NCBI GenBank assembly: GCA_910587365.1
Contig: CAJUKJ010000005.1
Coordinates: forward strand, 13,156 to 36,265
Reading direction: 5' to 3'
Length of the DNA stretch: 23,110 nucleotides
From: an uncultured Christensenellaceae bacterium
GTDB lineage: Bacteria; Bacillota; Clostridia; Christensenellales; Borkfalkiaceae
How positions within the stretch are numbered: the stretch's first letter is position 1; each line of letters starts with the position of its first letter. The notes beneath the pieces are model-generated. The model searched no databases. It saw only the letters and a program-made list of their open reading frames with translations, and was not told the origin of the DNA. The translations under genes were made by a program, and so were the position numbers. This document shows, in pieces, positions 1-7,251 of this stretch.

Positions 1-332
1 GCGGAATTTTTGGGAAGAGGAGCTACAACGGAGCAATGCTGCCGTTTCTGCTTGCGGATACGGCTTAACGCGCAGTTTGTAGCGACGAGGCGGGGGTGTT
101 ATCGAAAAGGTACAATATTGATATAATGCGCCGCCGAGGCAACAGGGTTCCCGAAAATACCGCATAGCGGAATTTTTGGGAAGAGGAGCTACAACGGAGC
201 AATGCTGCCGTTTCTGCTTGCAGATACGGCTTAACGCGCAGTTTGTAGCGACGAGGCGGAGGCGTTATTGAAAAGGTTCAGTACTGATATAATGCGCCGC
301 CGAAAAAGCAAAGTCCCCAAAAATACTGCAAA
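1..332. repeat. 166-bp tandem repeat array, at least two units
   Basis: Unit 1 (1-166) and unit 2 (167-332) align without gaps at a period of exactly 166 bp. A third unit begins at 333 (GCGGAATAC) and loses similarity within a few bases. Because unit 1 starts at base 1, the array probably continues to the left. The first 90 bases of the units are almost identical and the last 40 are more diverged. Each unit can form CTACAA/TTGTAG around GCCGT/ACGGC, and a GGCGG/CCGCC hairpin containing GTTAT/ATAAT. The 1/2 junction (149-182) forms TTCCC-AAAAT-CCGC paired with GCGG-ATTTT-GGGAA. No plausible gene covers it. There are no short repeats with unique spacers, so it is not a CRISPR. Function unknown. 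Confidence 0.85.
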
Positions 333-365
333 GCGGAATACAATCTACAACAACATACAATATAA

Positions 366-396
366 GGCGCGGGCGATTTAAAAATCGCCCGCGCCC
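366..396 (-). terminator. Strong intrinsic-terminator-like hairpin
   Basis: A perfect 14-bp inverted repeat (366-379 with 382-395, GGCGCGGGCG arm) lies 10 bases beyond the stop codon of the aminopeptidase. On the minus strand the stem is followed by a T-rich but imperfect tail (TTATATTGT). On the plus strand it is followed by CTTTT, so it may work in both directions. It marks the end of the long minus-strand gene block. Confidence 0.8.
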
Positions 397-405
397 TTTT
401 ACGTT

Positions 406-1467
406 TTAAAATCCTTTTATAATTTTGTCCGTCAGCGACTTGCAAAGTGCAACACCGAAGCTTACGTTGCTTTCGACGTCTTGCATTGCCGCAATACAGT
501 TAAAGGTGTGGATATACCTTACGGGAATGCCCGCAACTATTACGGGCGTTCCGCCGTTTGCCGAAATAATGTACGCGCCGTTGTTGCCGCCGCCCGAGCG
601 TACCGCCATTTGAACTTTAATACCCGCCTTTTCCGCAACGTTTTGCGCAAATTCCGTGAAGCGGGGCGTGCATATAACCGTTGCGTCCATATGGCGAAGC
701 ATCACTCCGCCTCGCAACGCGTCCTGTATCATATACGCGGGGGCGGAAGTGTCGTCCGCGGGACAGCCTTCAAAGCAAATTGCCGCTGCGGGCTTTATCC
801 TGCCCATTACTGCGGTTATCCCCCTTTCGCCAACTTCCTCCTGCGAGGAAACCACGCCGACTATATCAACGTTCAGCTGTACTTCCTTTAAGCTTTTAAG
901 GCATTTGAGCATTGCGAAAACGCCCAACCTGTCGTCAAAAGCTTTGCCGTGAAGCAAGCCGTGCTTTTCATCGTATTCAAAATGCGACAACGGAACGACG
1001 GGCGCGCCGACTTTTACACCGAACTCCTCCGCTTCCTTATCGCTTGTTGCGCCTACGTCTATTGTCAAAGTCGCATAACTTACGGGTGCATTGCGCTGCT
1101 CCGCCGTCATTAAGTGCGGGGGCATTGCAGCGATTACCCCGCCTATATATCCCGTTTTTGTTTTAACCTGAACCTTTGAGGACGGAAGTGATTTTTCGTT
1201 CCAACCGCCTATGGGAATGAAACGTAAAGTGCCGTCGGGCTTGATTGCCTGAACCATAAAGCCCACCTCGTCCGAATGTGCGTCCAGCATAACGAACGGA
1301 CGGTTACCCTTATTGTACTTAGGGTAAATATACAGGTTGCGCATACTGTCCTCTTCAAATGTAGCAAAGTCCTTACAGTATTCTCGCGCAATTTCCAGCA
1401 CCTCATCCTCGAACCCCGACGCACCGCGCGCCTGACACAGTTTTTCTATTAAAGTTGTTTCGTCCAT
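406..1467 (-). CDS. M42 family metallo-aminopeptidase (FrvX/YsdC/PepA-like)
   Basis: A cytosolic di-metal aminopeptidase of the M42 family; related enzymes form large tetrahedral complexes that trim peptides from the N-terminus. Numbered from the chosen start, the metal and catalytic motifs are LDAHSDEVGF (His64, Asp66), KAFDDRLG (Asp178/179), SSQEEVGERG (Glu210/211) and a C-terminal RYIHT (His320). The length of 353 aa is normal for the family. I place the start at the ATG at 1467: an AGGAG lies 11 bases upstream, whereas an upstream in-frame GTG (1479) overlaps that ribosome-binding site. It is the last gene of the minus-strand block, separated from the DUF697-like gene by dispersed repeat D and followed by a strong terminator. 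Exact substrate preference cannot be read from the sequence. Confidence 0.9.
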   Translation of the reverse strand: MDETTLIEKLCQARGASGFEDEVLEIAREYCKDFATFEEDSMRNLYIYPKYNKGNRPFVMLDAHSDEVGFMVQAIKPDGTLRFIPIGGWNEKSLPSSKVQVKTKTGYIGGVIAAMPPHLMTAEQRNAPVSYATLTIDVGATSDKEAEEFGVKVGAPVVPLSHFEYDEKHGLLHGKAFDDRLGVFAMLKCLKSLKEVQLNVDIVGVVSSQEEVGERGITAVMGRIKPAAAICFEGCPADDTSAPAYMIQDALRGGVMLRHMDATVICTPRFTEFAQNVAEKAGIKVQMAVRSGGGNNGAYIISANGGTPVIVAGIPVRYIHTFNCIAAMQDVESNVSFGVALCKSLTDKIIKGF

Positions 1468-1494
1468 ATTTTTTAACACTCCTATATATTATCT

Positions 1495-1618
1495 TTAAAA
1501 GCTTAGCCGTCGGCAAAATACAAGGAAGTTGCGGATTTCCGACGGGGAGGTTACTGACCTAAATGACCCGAGGAAAACGCAAAACCGACGCCGTAGTTTG
1601 CGACGGATAGTCTTTTAA
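1495..1618. repeat. Dispersed palindromic intergenic repeat, copy D
   Basis: An imperfect palindrome that fills the junction between two minus-strand genes. The outer arms are TTAAAAG (1495-1501) and CTTTTAA (1612-1618), followed by a nearly matching CCGTCGGC / GCGACGG pair. The right arm overlaps the stop codon of the DUF697-like gene at 1615. The centre reads GGAG-GTTAC-TGAC-CTAAA-TGACCCGAG and resembles copy C more than copies A and B; its apical stem is degenerate here (TTA/TAA only). Confidence 0.75.
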
Positions 1619-2649
1619 CCTGCTTTTTGCAGTTTTTTATTACCTTTTAGTTCCTGTTCAAGCTCGTTGCAGGTTTGTTTGAATTCTTCTTCCGTTTCTT
1701 CTATTTCCACGCCGTCGAGAATATCCTGCAACTTGTATTCTTCATTCAGATATTTTATAGTCTGATAACCTATGACGGTTGTTAAAACTCCGTTGGTAAG
1801 CCCCTGCACCGACGAGTCGACCAATGCCGAAATTGCCGTGCCGAGCAGAGGAATTTTTTTGACGGCACTGCCCACGGTTTCGATTGAGCGTACTATTCCG
1901 CCGCCGATGTCCGCGCCTCCGAGTCCGTAGGCTATTAGCGAGTTTTGCAAAACCCTGCCGAAAATCCTTGCAAGCTTTGCGTCCGAAGGACGGAAGCCGT
2001 AAAGAAAAACCAAATCCTTAACGAGCTGGAAATTAATTACGGCAACCAGCACCGCGTCGATTTTATTTGATTGCGAAACGGCGGAATACGCACCCGATTT
2101 CAACGCGCTTTTGAAAATGAGGCTGTTTGCCGATTTTTTTATACTGCCGCCGTACAGCTCCGTAAGCGACCTTTTAATGCAATTTTCGTCGTTAGTCTTT
2201 ACCGCAATTGCAAGCCTGCCGACCACGGCGGAATCGTACCAGCCGACTCCTTCCACCTTTCCCGTTAAATCTATTATTTTATCCGCTATGTTGCGGCGTA
2301 CCTTTTTATTGTGCGCTTTGGCGGAACGGGCGGTATAAGCGTTTACGTTTACTACAAAGTAGTCTGACTTCATAATTTTGTATAGGGGGACTATAAACAA
2401 TATTATGTACAGAATAACGCTTACGCCTGCCGTACCGTAGCCGGCGTATGCGTTAATTTCGTAAACCTTCATTGTTACCGAAAACAGACAGAAGAACAAA
2501 AACACGCCTATTGCCGCGGCAATTATTCTTAAAAAAATTTTCGCGCCGCGCACGTTCTGCCGTCTGCTATATTTTTGTTCGTACTCGTAAATGGTCAGCT
2601 TGTCTCCGCTTTCGGCGGGACGTTCTTTTTTCGTTTGCTTTTTTGCCAT
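1615..2649 (-). CDS. DUF697-like (YcjF-type) integral membrane protein
   Basis: A 344-aa protein with a charged N-terminus, two hydrophobic segments (about residues 38-62 and 76-93) and a soluble C-terminal part. The stretch LVKDLVFLYGFRPSDAKL followed by an alanine/glycine-rich region and GADIGGGIV matches the pattern I know from the DUF697/YcjF family, which often accompanies GTPases of unknown role. No GTPase lies beside it here. The C-terminus is Glu/Lys-rich and probably flexible. It starts 8 bases after the rsmI stop, so it is very likely in the same transcript; AGG lies upstream of the ATG. Family membership is a motif-level judgement; the function is unknown. Confidence 0.7.
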   Translation of the reverse strand: MAKKQTKKERPAESGDKLTIYEYEQKYSRRQNVRGAKIFLRIIAAAIGVFLFFCLFSVTMKVYEINAYAGYGTAGVSVILYIILFIVPLYKIMKSDYFVVNVNAYTARSAKAHNKKVRRNIADKIIDLTGKVEGVGWYDSAVVGRLAIAVKTNDENCIKRSLTELYGGSIKKSANSLIFKSALKSGAYSAVSQSNKIDAVLVAVINFQLVKDLVFLYGFRPSDAKLARIFGRVLQNSLIAYGLGGADIGGGIVRSIETVGSAVKKIPLLGTAISALVDSSVQGLTNGVLTTVIGYQTIKYLNEEYKLQDILDGVEIEETEEEFKQTCNELEQELKGNKKLQKAG

Positions 2650-2657
2650 AGTATTAC

Positions 2658-3461
2658 CTACAAATCGATTGAATATTTATATAAGTCGGACTTGGAAACT
2701 CCCCTGTCCTTCGCAGCTTGCTTTATAGCGTCCTTTTTATCCATTCCCCCGCGCATATAGTGCAGGATATGCTCCTTTTCGGATAGGGAATTGAGTTCGT
2801 TACCTCGCTCTTTAGCTCCCTCTACCAAAAGCACGTATTCGCCGCGCTTTTCGCCCTCTAACCCCCTTGAAAGGGTAAAGGGGATTGCCTGTTCGTGAAT
2901 TTTTGTTATCTCCCTTACCGCACAGGCGCATCTGTCGCCGAAAACCGAATACATCGCGCATATGTCGCGGTCAACGTCCTGCGGGGCGCAGTGGAAGCAC
3001 AGCGTCATATCAAGGTCTTTATACTTTGTAAGAAGCTGCTTTTTAGCCCCTGCCTTATCGGGGAGAAAGCCTATGAACGCAAATCTGTCCGCAGGCATTG
3101 CCGAAAGGACAAGTGCCGATAAAAAGGCATTTGCGCCGGGTATAACCGTATAGCTTATGCCCGCTTCTTTCAATTGGGCGCACACTATGTTGCCGGGATC
3201 GGATATTACGGGCATACCCGCGTCCGAAATTACGGCAACCTCTTTCCCCTCTTTTGCGGCTTCTATAATCCGTTGCGCCGCTTCCCGCTCGTTGAATTTA
3301 TGGCAAGCCTGCAACGGCTTTTTTATGTCGTAAGCGTTTAACAGCTTTATGGAATGGCGCGTGTCCTCGCAGAAAATTACGTCCGCCCCCTTTAAAGCTT
3401 CTATCGCGCGCAGGGAAATATCTTTTAAATTACCTATGGGAGTTGCTACAAATGAAATCAT
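2658..3461 (-). CDS. rsmI: 16S rRNA (cytidine1402-2'-O)-methyltransferase
   Basis: RsmI methylates the ribose 2'-OH of C1402 in 16S rRNA at the decoding centre, using S-adenosylmethionine. The N-terminal FVATPIGNLKD (residues 4-14), FCEDTRHS (30-37) and ISDAGMPVISDPG (78-90) are the tetrapyrrole-methylase-fold signatures of this family, and PGANAFLSAL follows. The protein is 267 aa, close to the usual 270-290. The extreme C-terminus (KKDAIKQAAKDRGVSKSDLY) is the usual RsmI helix-turn-helix-like tail. Its ATG overlaps the stop of the ABC exporter by four bases (ATGA), implying translational coupling. In B. subtilis the orthologue yabC lies just downstream of yabB, as here apart from the inserted ABC gene. 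Confidence 0.95.
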   Translation of the reverse strand: MISFVATPIGNLKDISLRAIEALKGADVIFCEDTRHSIKLLNAYDIKKPLQACHKFNEREAAQRIIEAAKEGKEVAVISDAGMPVISDPGNIVCAQLKEAGISYTVIPGANAFLSALVLSAMPADRFAFIGFLPDKAGAKKQLLTKYKDLDMTLCFHCAPQDVDRDICAMYSVFGDRCACAVREITKIHEQAIPFTLSRGLEGEKRGEYVLLVEGAKERGNELNSLSEKEHILHYMRGGMDKKDAIKQAAKDRGVSKSDLYKYSIDL

Positions 3462-5209
3462 TGCGCGGTGTCCTCACTTAGTTTATGTTCGTGCAGTCCG
3501 CGGTAAATACCGTTTAACTTCATAAGCTCGTCGTGCGTGCCGCGCTCCTTTATCCCCTCGGAAGTAATGACGATAATTTCGTCCGCGCTCTTTACTGTTG
3601 AAAGTCTGTGCGCGACGACAAGGGTTGTCCTGCCCTCGCTTAACTTTGAAAGCGCGCTTTGGATAAGAGTTTCGGTCACGTTGTCGAGCGCGCTGGTCGC
3701 CTCGTCTAAAATGAGTATGGGCGGATTTTTGAGGAATGCGCGTGCGATTGAAACGCGCTGCTTCTGTCCGCCCGACAGCTTTACGCCGCGTTCGCCGACG
3801 TTGGTATTATAGCCGTCCGGAAGCGATAAAATATAGTCGTGTATGTTGGCTTTTTTAGCCGCCTCCGCTATCTCGTCGTCGGTTGCGTTGAAGTCGCCGT
3901 AGGCGATATTTTCGCGTATGGTACCGTTGAAAAGAAAAACGTCCTGCTGGACTATGCCTATATTTTTCCTTAAAACCGCCCTGTCAAGCTCCTTTAAATC
4001 AAAGCCGTCCACGGTAATTTTTCCGCTGTCGATTTCATAGAAACGGGGAATGAGATGGCAAATCGTCGTCTTGCCGCCGCCCGACGGTCCGACAAGCGCG
4101 ACAGTCCTGCCCGCAGAAATTTTCATTGAAAACCCGCTTATGACGCTGTTTGCTTCCTCGTCGTTTTTATAGGCAAAGCTGACGTTGTCGAATACAATGT
4201 CGCCGTTAAGCTTTTCGGGTTTAAGTGCGTTTTCATCCTGCTCTTCTTCGGGGATATCCATAATCTCGCAAAAACGTTTGAAGCCAGTCGAGCCTTCCTG
4301 TATCTGCTCGAAAATGTTTACGAGAGTACGCACGGGAGTAATGAGCGTAGTTATATACAGCACGAACGCGGCAAATTCGCCGACGTCTATTTTATCGTAA
4401 TAAAAGAACAGTCCGCCCGATATCAGTACGGCAAAGTACAGAAAGTCCAAAAAGAAAATCATTGTCGAGTAGAACTCGCCCATTACCTTATACTGTTTTG
4501 ACTTTGCTTTTACGAATTGCGCGTTGCCCTTTTCAAATTTTTCGTTTTCGTGTTGCTCCGCGCCGTATGCGCGGGATACGCGCATACCAGAAACCGCGCT
4601 TTCAATATCTGCGTTTATTTCGCCCTGCACCACGCGCACCTCTTTAAAGGTTTTAAGCATACGGTTGCGCATTAACACGGCAACTACAACTATTATCGGT
4701 ATGCAAGCAAACACTATCAGCGCAAGATATACGTTTATTAAAGACAGCATTACGAACGAACCCAATATCGTTACGATTGACAAAAATACGTCCTCGGGAC
4801 CGTGATGCGCAAGCTCGGAAATTTCAAATAAGTCGTTAGTCATACGGCTCATTATGACGCCCGTCTTGTTGTTGTCGAAATAAGTGAACGGCAGCTTTTG
4901 CAAATGGTTGAAAAGCTGCGAACGCATATCCGCCTGCATTCTCACGCCGACGAGATGCCCCCAATACTGCAAAACGTAATTTAATACCGCCTTTATCACA
5001 TACAGTCCCAATAGAAAACCTGCCCCTGCCAGAAGCAAGGTCAAAAGCTTGTTGGGTACATAATTGTTTATAATTTCTTTGGTAATATACGGATAAACGA
5101 GGTTGAATACGGAAATTATAAACGCACAAAACATATCGATGATAAACAGTTTTTTGTGCGGTTTATAGTATTTTACAAACCTGCGTAAATAGCCTTTGTT
5201 ATTTTTCAT
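3458..5209 (-). CDS. ABC exporter, half-transporter with fused membrane and ATPase domains
   Basis: A type IV (MsbA/Sav1866-like) exporter half-molecule of 583 aa that should act as a dimer in the cytoplasmic membrane. The membrane domain covers about residues 1-320 with six hydrophobic segments (around 20-40, 55-80, 140-160, 161-182, 250-270, 277-298). The ATPase domain has Walker A GPSGGGKTT (374-382), Q-loop IVQQDVFLF (419-427), signature LSGGQ (478-482), Walker B ILILDEATSALD (498-509) and switch His534. The substrate cannot be inferred. It lies between the methyltransferase gene and rsmI, overlapping rsmI by four bases. I see no clear Shine-Dalgarno upstream of the ATG (the leader is A/T rich). 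In B. subtilis this position between yabB and yabC is not occupied by a transporter. Confidence 0.92.
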   Translation of the reverse strand: MKNNKGYLRRFVKYYKPHKKLFIIDMFCAFIISVFNLVYPYITKEIINNYVPNKLLTLLLAGAGFLLGLYVIKAVLNYVLQYWGHLVGVRMQADMRSQLFNHLQKLPFTYFDNNKTGVIMSRMTNDLFEISELAHHGPEDVFLSIVTILGSFVMLSLINVYLALIVFACIPIIVVVAVLMRNRMLKTFKEVRVVQGEINADIESAVSGMRVSRAYGAEQHENEKFEKGNAQFVKAKSKQYKVMGEFYSTMIFFLDFLYFAVLISGGLFFYYDKIDVGEFAAFVLYITTLITPVRTLVNIFEQIQEGSTGFKRFCEIMDIPEEEQDENALKPEKLNGDIVFDNVSFAYKNDEEANSVISGFSMKISAGRTVALVGPSGGGKTTICHLIPRFYEIDSGKITVDGFDLKELDRAVLRKNIGIVQQDVFLFNGTIRENIAYGDFNATDDEIAEAAKKANIHDYILSLPDGYNTNVGERGVKLSGGQKQRVSIARAFLKNPPILILDEATSALDNVTETLIQSALSKLSEGRTTLVVAHRLSTVKSADEIIVITSEGIKERGTHDELMKLNGIYRGLHEHKLSEDTAQ

Positions 5210-5230
5210 AATTTTAAATTTTACGGTTTT

Positions 5231-5905
5231 CTATAAGTTTACCGAAACGGGCAAAACCTCCACGCCCTCTTTCCCGCCCTTGACCGCTTCAACCATTATA
5301 ATGTAGGGCTTTGAAGCCGAAGTGCCGCTGACAAACTGCATACGCTTTGGTTCGAGATTGTGCGATTTTAATTTATAAATAAGCTCCGCCGCACGGTCGG
5401 CACGGCTTAAAATTGCAAGCCGCCCGCCGAATTTAAGTTTTTTGTAAGCCGCAGATATAATCTCTTCAAGCGTAAGCGTCAGCTCCTTACGGCAGACAGC
5501 CTTTTCGTAAACCTCGTTTTCAAAACCCGATTTTTCATACGGCGGGTTACAGAGAATTAACGAAAACTTATCATCGTATCCTTTGCCGATATCCTGGATT
5601 TTACAATTGACTACGTTGCAGTCAAAGCCGTTAAGCTGCGCCGTGCGGACAGACATATCCGCCAGGCTTTCCTGCATTTCAAATAGGGTAAGGCTTGATA
5701 TTTTGGGATTTAGACAGAGAAAGTGAAACCCGACCACCCCGCTGCCCGAACAAAAATCGGCTACGTTATCGCCGGATTTTGCACGCGCAAAGCGCGACAG
5801 CAAAATACTGTCGGAAGTGAAACGGTATAAATTAACGTTCTGGATTATTTTTTTATCCCCGAAAAATTCTTCGAGAACTTCGTTTTCTTTTAACAATTTT
5901 GACAT
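5231..5905 (-). CDS. YabB/TrmN6-type SAM-dependent N6-adenine methyltransferase
   Basis: A class I methyltransferase of the YfiC/YabB group; the E. coli member TrmN6 modifies A37 of tRNA-Val. SAM-binding motif I is ADFCSGSGVVGF (residues 49-60) and the catalytic amino-methyltransferase motif is NPPY (120-123). The N-terminal FTSDSILLSRFA (29-40) is typical of the family. I start the gene at 5905 (MSKLLKENE, 224 aa) rather than the longer in-frame ATG at 5983, because the extra 26 residues are encoded by dispersed repeat A and look nothing like the family. The ribosome-binding site at 5905 is weak. It is the yabB position of the conserved yaaT-yabA-yabB-yazA-yabC cluster; yabA and yazA are absent. 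The tRNA target is inferred. Confidence 0.85.
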   Translation of the reverse strand: MSKLLKENEVLEEFFGDKKIIQNVNLYRFTSDSILLSRFARAKSGDNVADFCSGSGVVGFHFLCLNPKISSLTLFEMQESLADMSVRTAQLNGFDCNVVNCKIQDIGKGYDDKFSLILCNPPYEKSGFENEVYEKAVCRKELTLTLEEIISAAYKKLKFGGRLAILSRADRAAELIYKLKSHNLEPKRMQFVSGTSASKPYIIMVEAVKGGKEGVEVLPVSVNL

Positions 5906-5927
5906 ATTTCCAGAAAAGGATTTCAGG

Positions 5928-6044
5928 CGGCGGAGATACGAGCAAGACAAGGCGCGTGCGGATTTGGCGCAAGGAGTGTACAATGAAGTACACGACTAAG
6001 ACAAAACGCAAACGCAACGAAGTATTGAGAAGTATATACGCCGT
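5928..6044. repeat. Dispersed palindromic intergenic repeat, copy A
   Basis: An imperfect palindrome between the ferredoxin terminator and the methyltransferase gene. The outer arms are GGCGGAGATA (left) and TATACGCCG (right). The apex is a perfect 6-bp stem GTGTAC (5976-5981) / GTACAC (5988-5993) with loop AATGAA. Left and right flanks inside the arms also pair (GCGTGCG with CGCAAACGC, with bulges). Copy B at 10.3 kb shares long blocks with it (GATACGAGCAAGAC, CAATGA, ACAAAACGCAA, AGTATTG). Part of it would be translated if the methyltransferase were started too far upstream. Confidence 0.85.
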
Positions 6045-6052
6045 CATACAGT

Positions 6053-6082
6053 AAAAAGCGGGGCTTAAAAAACCCCGCTTTT
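6053..6082 (-). terminator. Intrinsic terminator of the ferredoxin gene
   Basis: The stem AAAAGCGGGG (6054-6063) pairs with CCCCGCTTTT (6073-6082). On the minus strand the stem ends in a run of five T, 17 bases after the ferredoxin stop codon. With the promoter at 6321-6349 it makes the ferredoxin a single-gene transcription unit. Confidence 0.9.
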
Positions 6083-6099
6083 CCCACTAAGCTTTATAA

Positions 6100-6270
6100 T
6101 TACTCGGCTTTAACTGCACCGGTAGGGCAAACGTCCTCGCACGCTCCGCAGTCAATGCAGATTTCGGGGTTTACGACGTATTTATCTGCGCCTTCCGAAA
6201 TAGCTTCTACGGGACAAGTACCCGCGCACGCTCCGCAGCTTACGCACTCGTCAGAAATCGTATGTGCCAT
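6100..6270 (-). CDS. 2[4Fe-4S] ferredoxin, clostridial type
   Basis: A 56-aa low-potential electron carrier. Two CxxCxxCxxxCP motifs bind two cubane clusters: Cys9/12/15/19 and Cys38/41/44/48, in pseudo-twofold symmetry. This is the normal size for clostridial ferredoxins serving pyruvate:ferredoxin oxidoreductase, hydrogenase and similar enzymes. The start is the ATG at 6270 because GGAGG lies eight bases upstream; an upstream in-frame ATG at 6285 overlaps that GGAGG. It has its own consensus promoter and terminator, which suggests high independent expression within an otherwise co-directional block. It lies beside ricT, whose product is expected to carry an Fe-S cluster, but I see no direct evidence that the two work together. 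Confidence 0.96.
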   Translation of the reverse strand: MAHTISDECVSCGACAGTCPVEAISEGADKYVVNPEICIDCGACEDVCPTGAVKAE

Positions 6271-6320
6271 TGATAGTTCCTCCATTTTTAATACGTTTAG
6301 GTTTTTTAATAACCTATTGA

Positions 6321-6349
6321 ATTATATCATACTTTTTCCGCCCTGTAAA
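6321..6349 (-). promoter_or_regulatory. Sigma-A promoter for the ferredoxin gene
   Basis: On the minus strand, -35 TTTACA (6344-6349) and -10 TATAAT (6321-6326) are separated by 17 bases. A short AGGTT/AACCT hairpin (6299-6315) lies between promoter and start codon. Confidence 0.85.
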
Positions 6350-6372
6350 GGGGAAAAGCAAATATTTTAATA

Positions 6373-7251
6373 TTAGTCGGGTATTTCCTTTACTTCCTCT
6401 GCAAGCTCGTCTTCCGATTCCTTTTCGGGTTTTGCCGCGCGCTTGAATTTAATAGCTTCTACGGGGTAATCGTGGTAAGTTACCAAATCCTTCTTTTTAT
6501 CTTCTATCCTTACGCGCACCTGCATTTTAAGCATATTTATGTTGACTACCGTCCCCTTTCCTTCGGGCGTTGTAACCTCGCTGCCCATTTTAGGAACGTT
6601 TTTACCAGCGTCGGCATAGTAATCGTTTTCATACGAAAGACAGCACATCAGCCTTCCGCACAGACCTGAAATTTTGCTGGGGTTTAATGAAAGCCCCTGC
6701 GTTTTAGCCATTTTTATAGTTACTTTTTTAAGGTCGGGCATACAGGTCGCGCAACAACAAGCCCTGCCGCACGCGCCTATTCCTCCTATCATTTTAATTT
6801 CGTCGCGTATTCCTATCTGTCTTAATTCTATACGCATTCTGAATACGGCGGATAAATCTTTTACAAGCTCGCGGAAATCCACGCGTGAGGGTGCCGAATA
6901 GAAAAATACAACCTTGGAACCGTCGAAAGCAAAATCGCAGTCGATAAGCTTCATATCGAGGTTGTGCTTTTCAATCTTTTCCTGCGTAAGCCGCATTGCC
7001 TCTGGCTTGCGCTCTTCATTCTTTTTAACCGTTTCCCTGTCGCGGGCGGTTGCAATACGCACAACCGACTTTAACGGAGAAACTATTTTATCGTCATCCA
7101 CCTCGCCGTAAGGAATAATGACGGTAGCGTATTCAAGCCCGCGGGCAGTGTCAACGATAACGCCCATACCCTTGGAATATTTTTCTTTGCCGGGGGCAAA
7201 GTAATAAACCTTGCCGCCGTTTGTAAATGTTACGCCTGTAATTTTAACCAT
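6373..7251 (-). CDS. ricT: PSP1-domain protein RicT (YaaT)
   Basis: RicT is a subunit of the B. subtilis RicAFT (Y-) complex, which binds [4Fe-4S] clusters and stimulates RNase Y-dependent mRNA processing; it also affects sporulation, competence and biofilm formation. The 292-aa sequence has the PSP1 core and the cysteine-rich region GACGRACCCATC (159-170) and SGLCGRLMCC (195-204), giving Cys161, 165, 166, 167, 170, 198, 203 and 204, followed by SYENDYY. The C-terminal 20 residues are acidic and probably disordered. GAGGAG lies eight bases before the ATG, inside the end of holB, which overlaps it by 22 bases. The tmk-holB-ricT order is as in B. subtilis. RicA and RicF are not encoded in this window. 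Confidence 0.93.
   Translation of the reverse strand: MVKITGVTFTNGGKVYYFAPGKEKYSKGMGVIVDTARGLEYATVIIPYGEVDDDKIVSPLKSVVRIATARDRETVKKNEERKPEAMRLTQEKIEKHNLDMKLIDCDFAFDGSKVVFFYSAPSRVDFRELVKDLSAVFRMRIELRQIGIRDEIKMIGGIGACGRACCCATCMPDLKKVTIKMAKTQGLSLNPSKISGLCGRLMCCLSYENDYYADAGKNVPKMGSEVTTPEGKGTVVNINMLKMQVRVRIEDKKKDLVTYHDYPVEAIKFKRAAKPEKESEDELAEEVKEIPD

Noticed and set aside
1..332. CRISPR array
   Set aside because: The unit is 166 bp and the whole unit repeats; there are no short identical repeats alternating with unique spacers and no cas genes.
6344..6367. Terminator of ricT at CTTTTCCCC / GGGCGGAAAAAG
   Set aside because: The stem is mismatched, has no T-run and overlaps the -35 box of the ferredoxin promoter; support is too weak to call.
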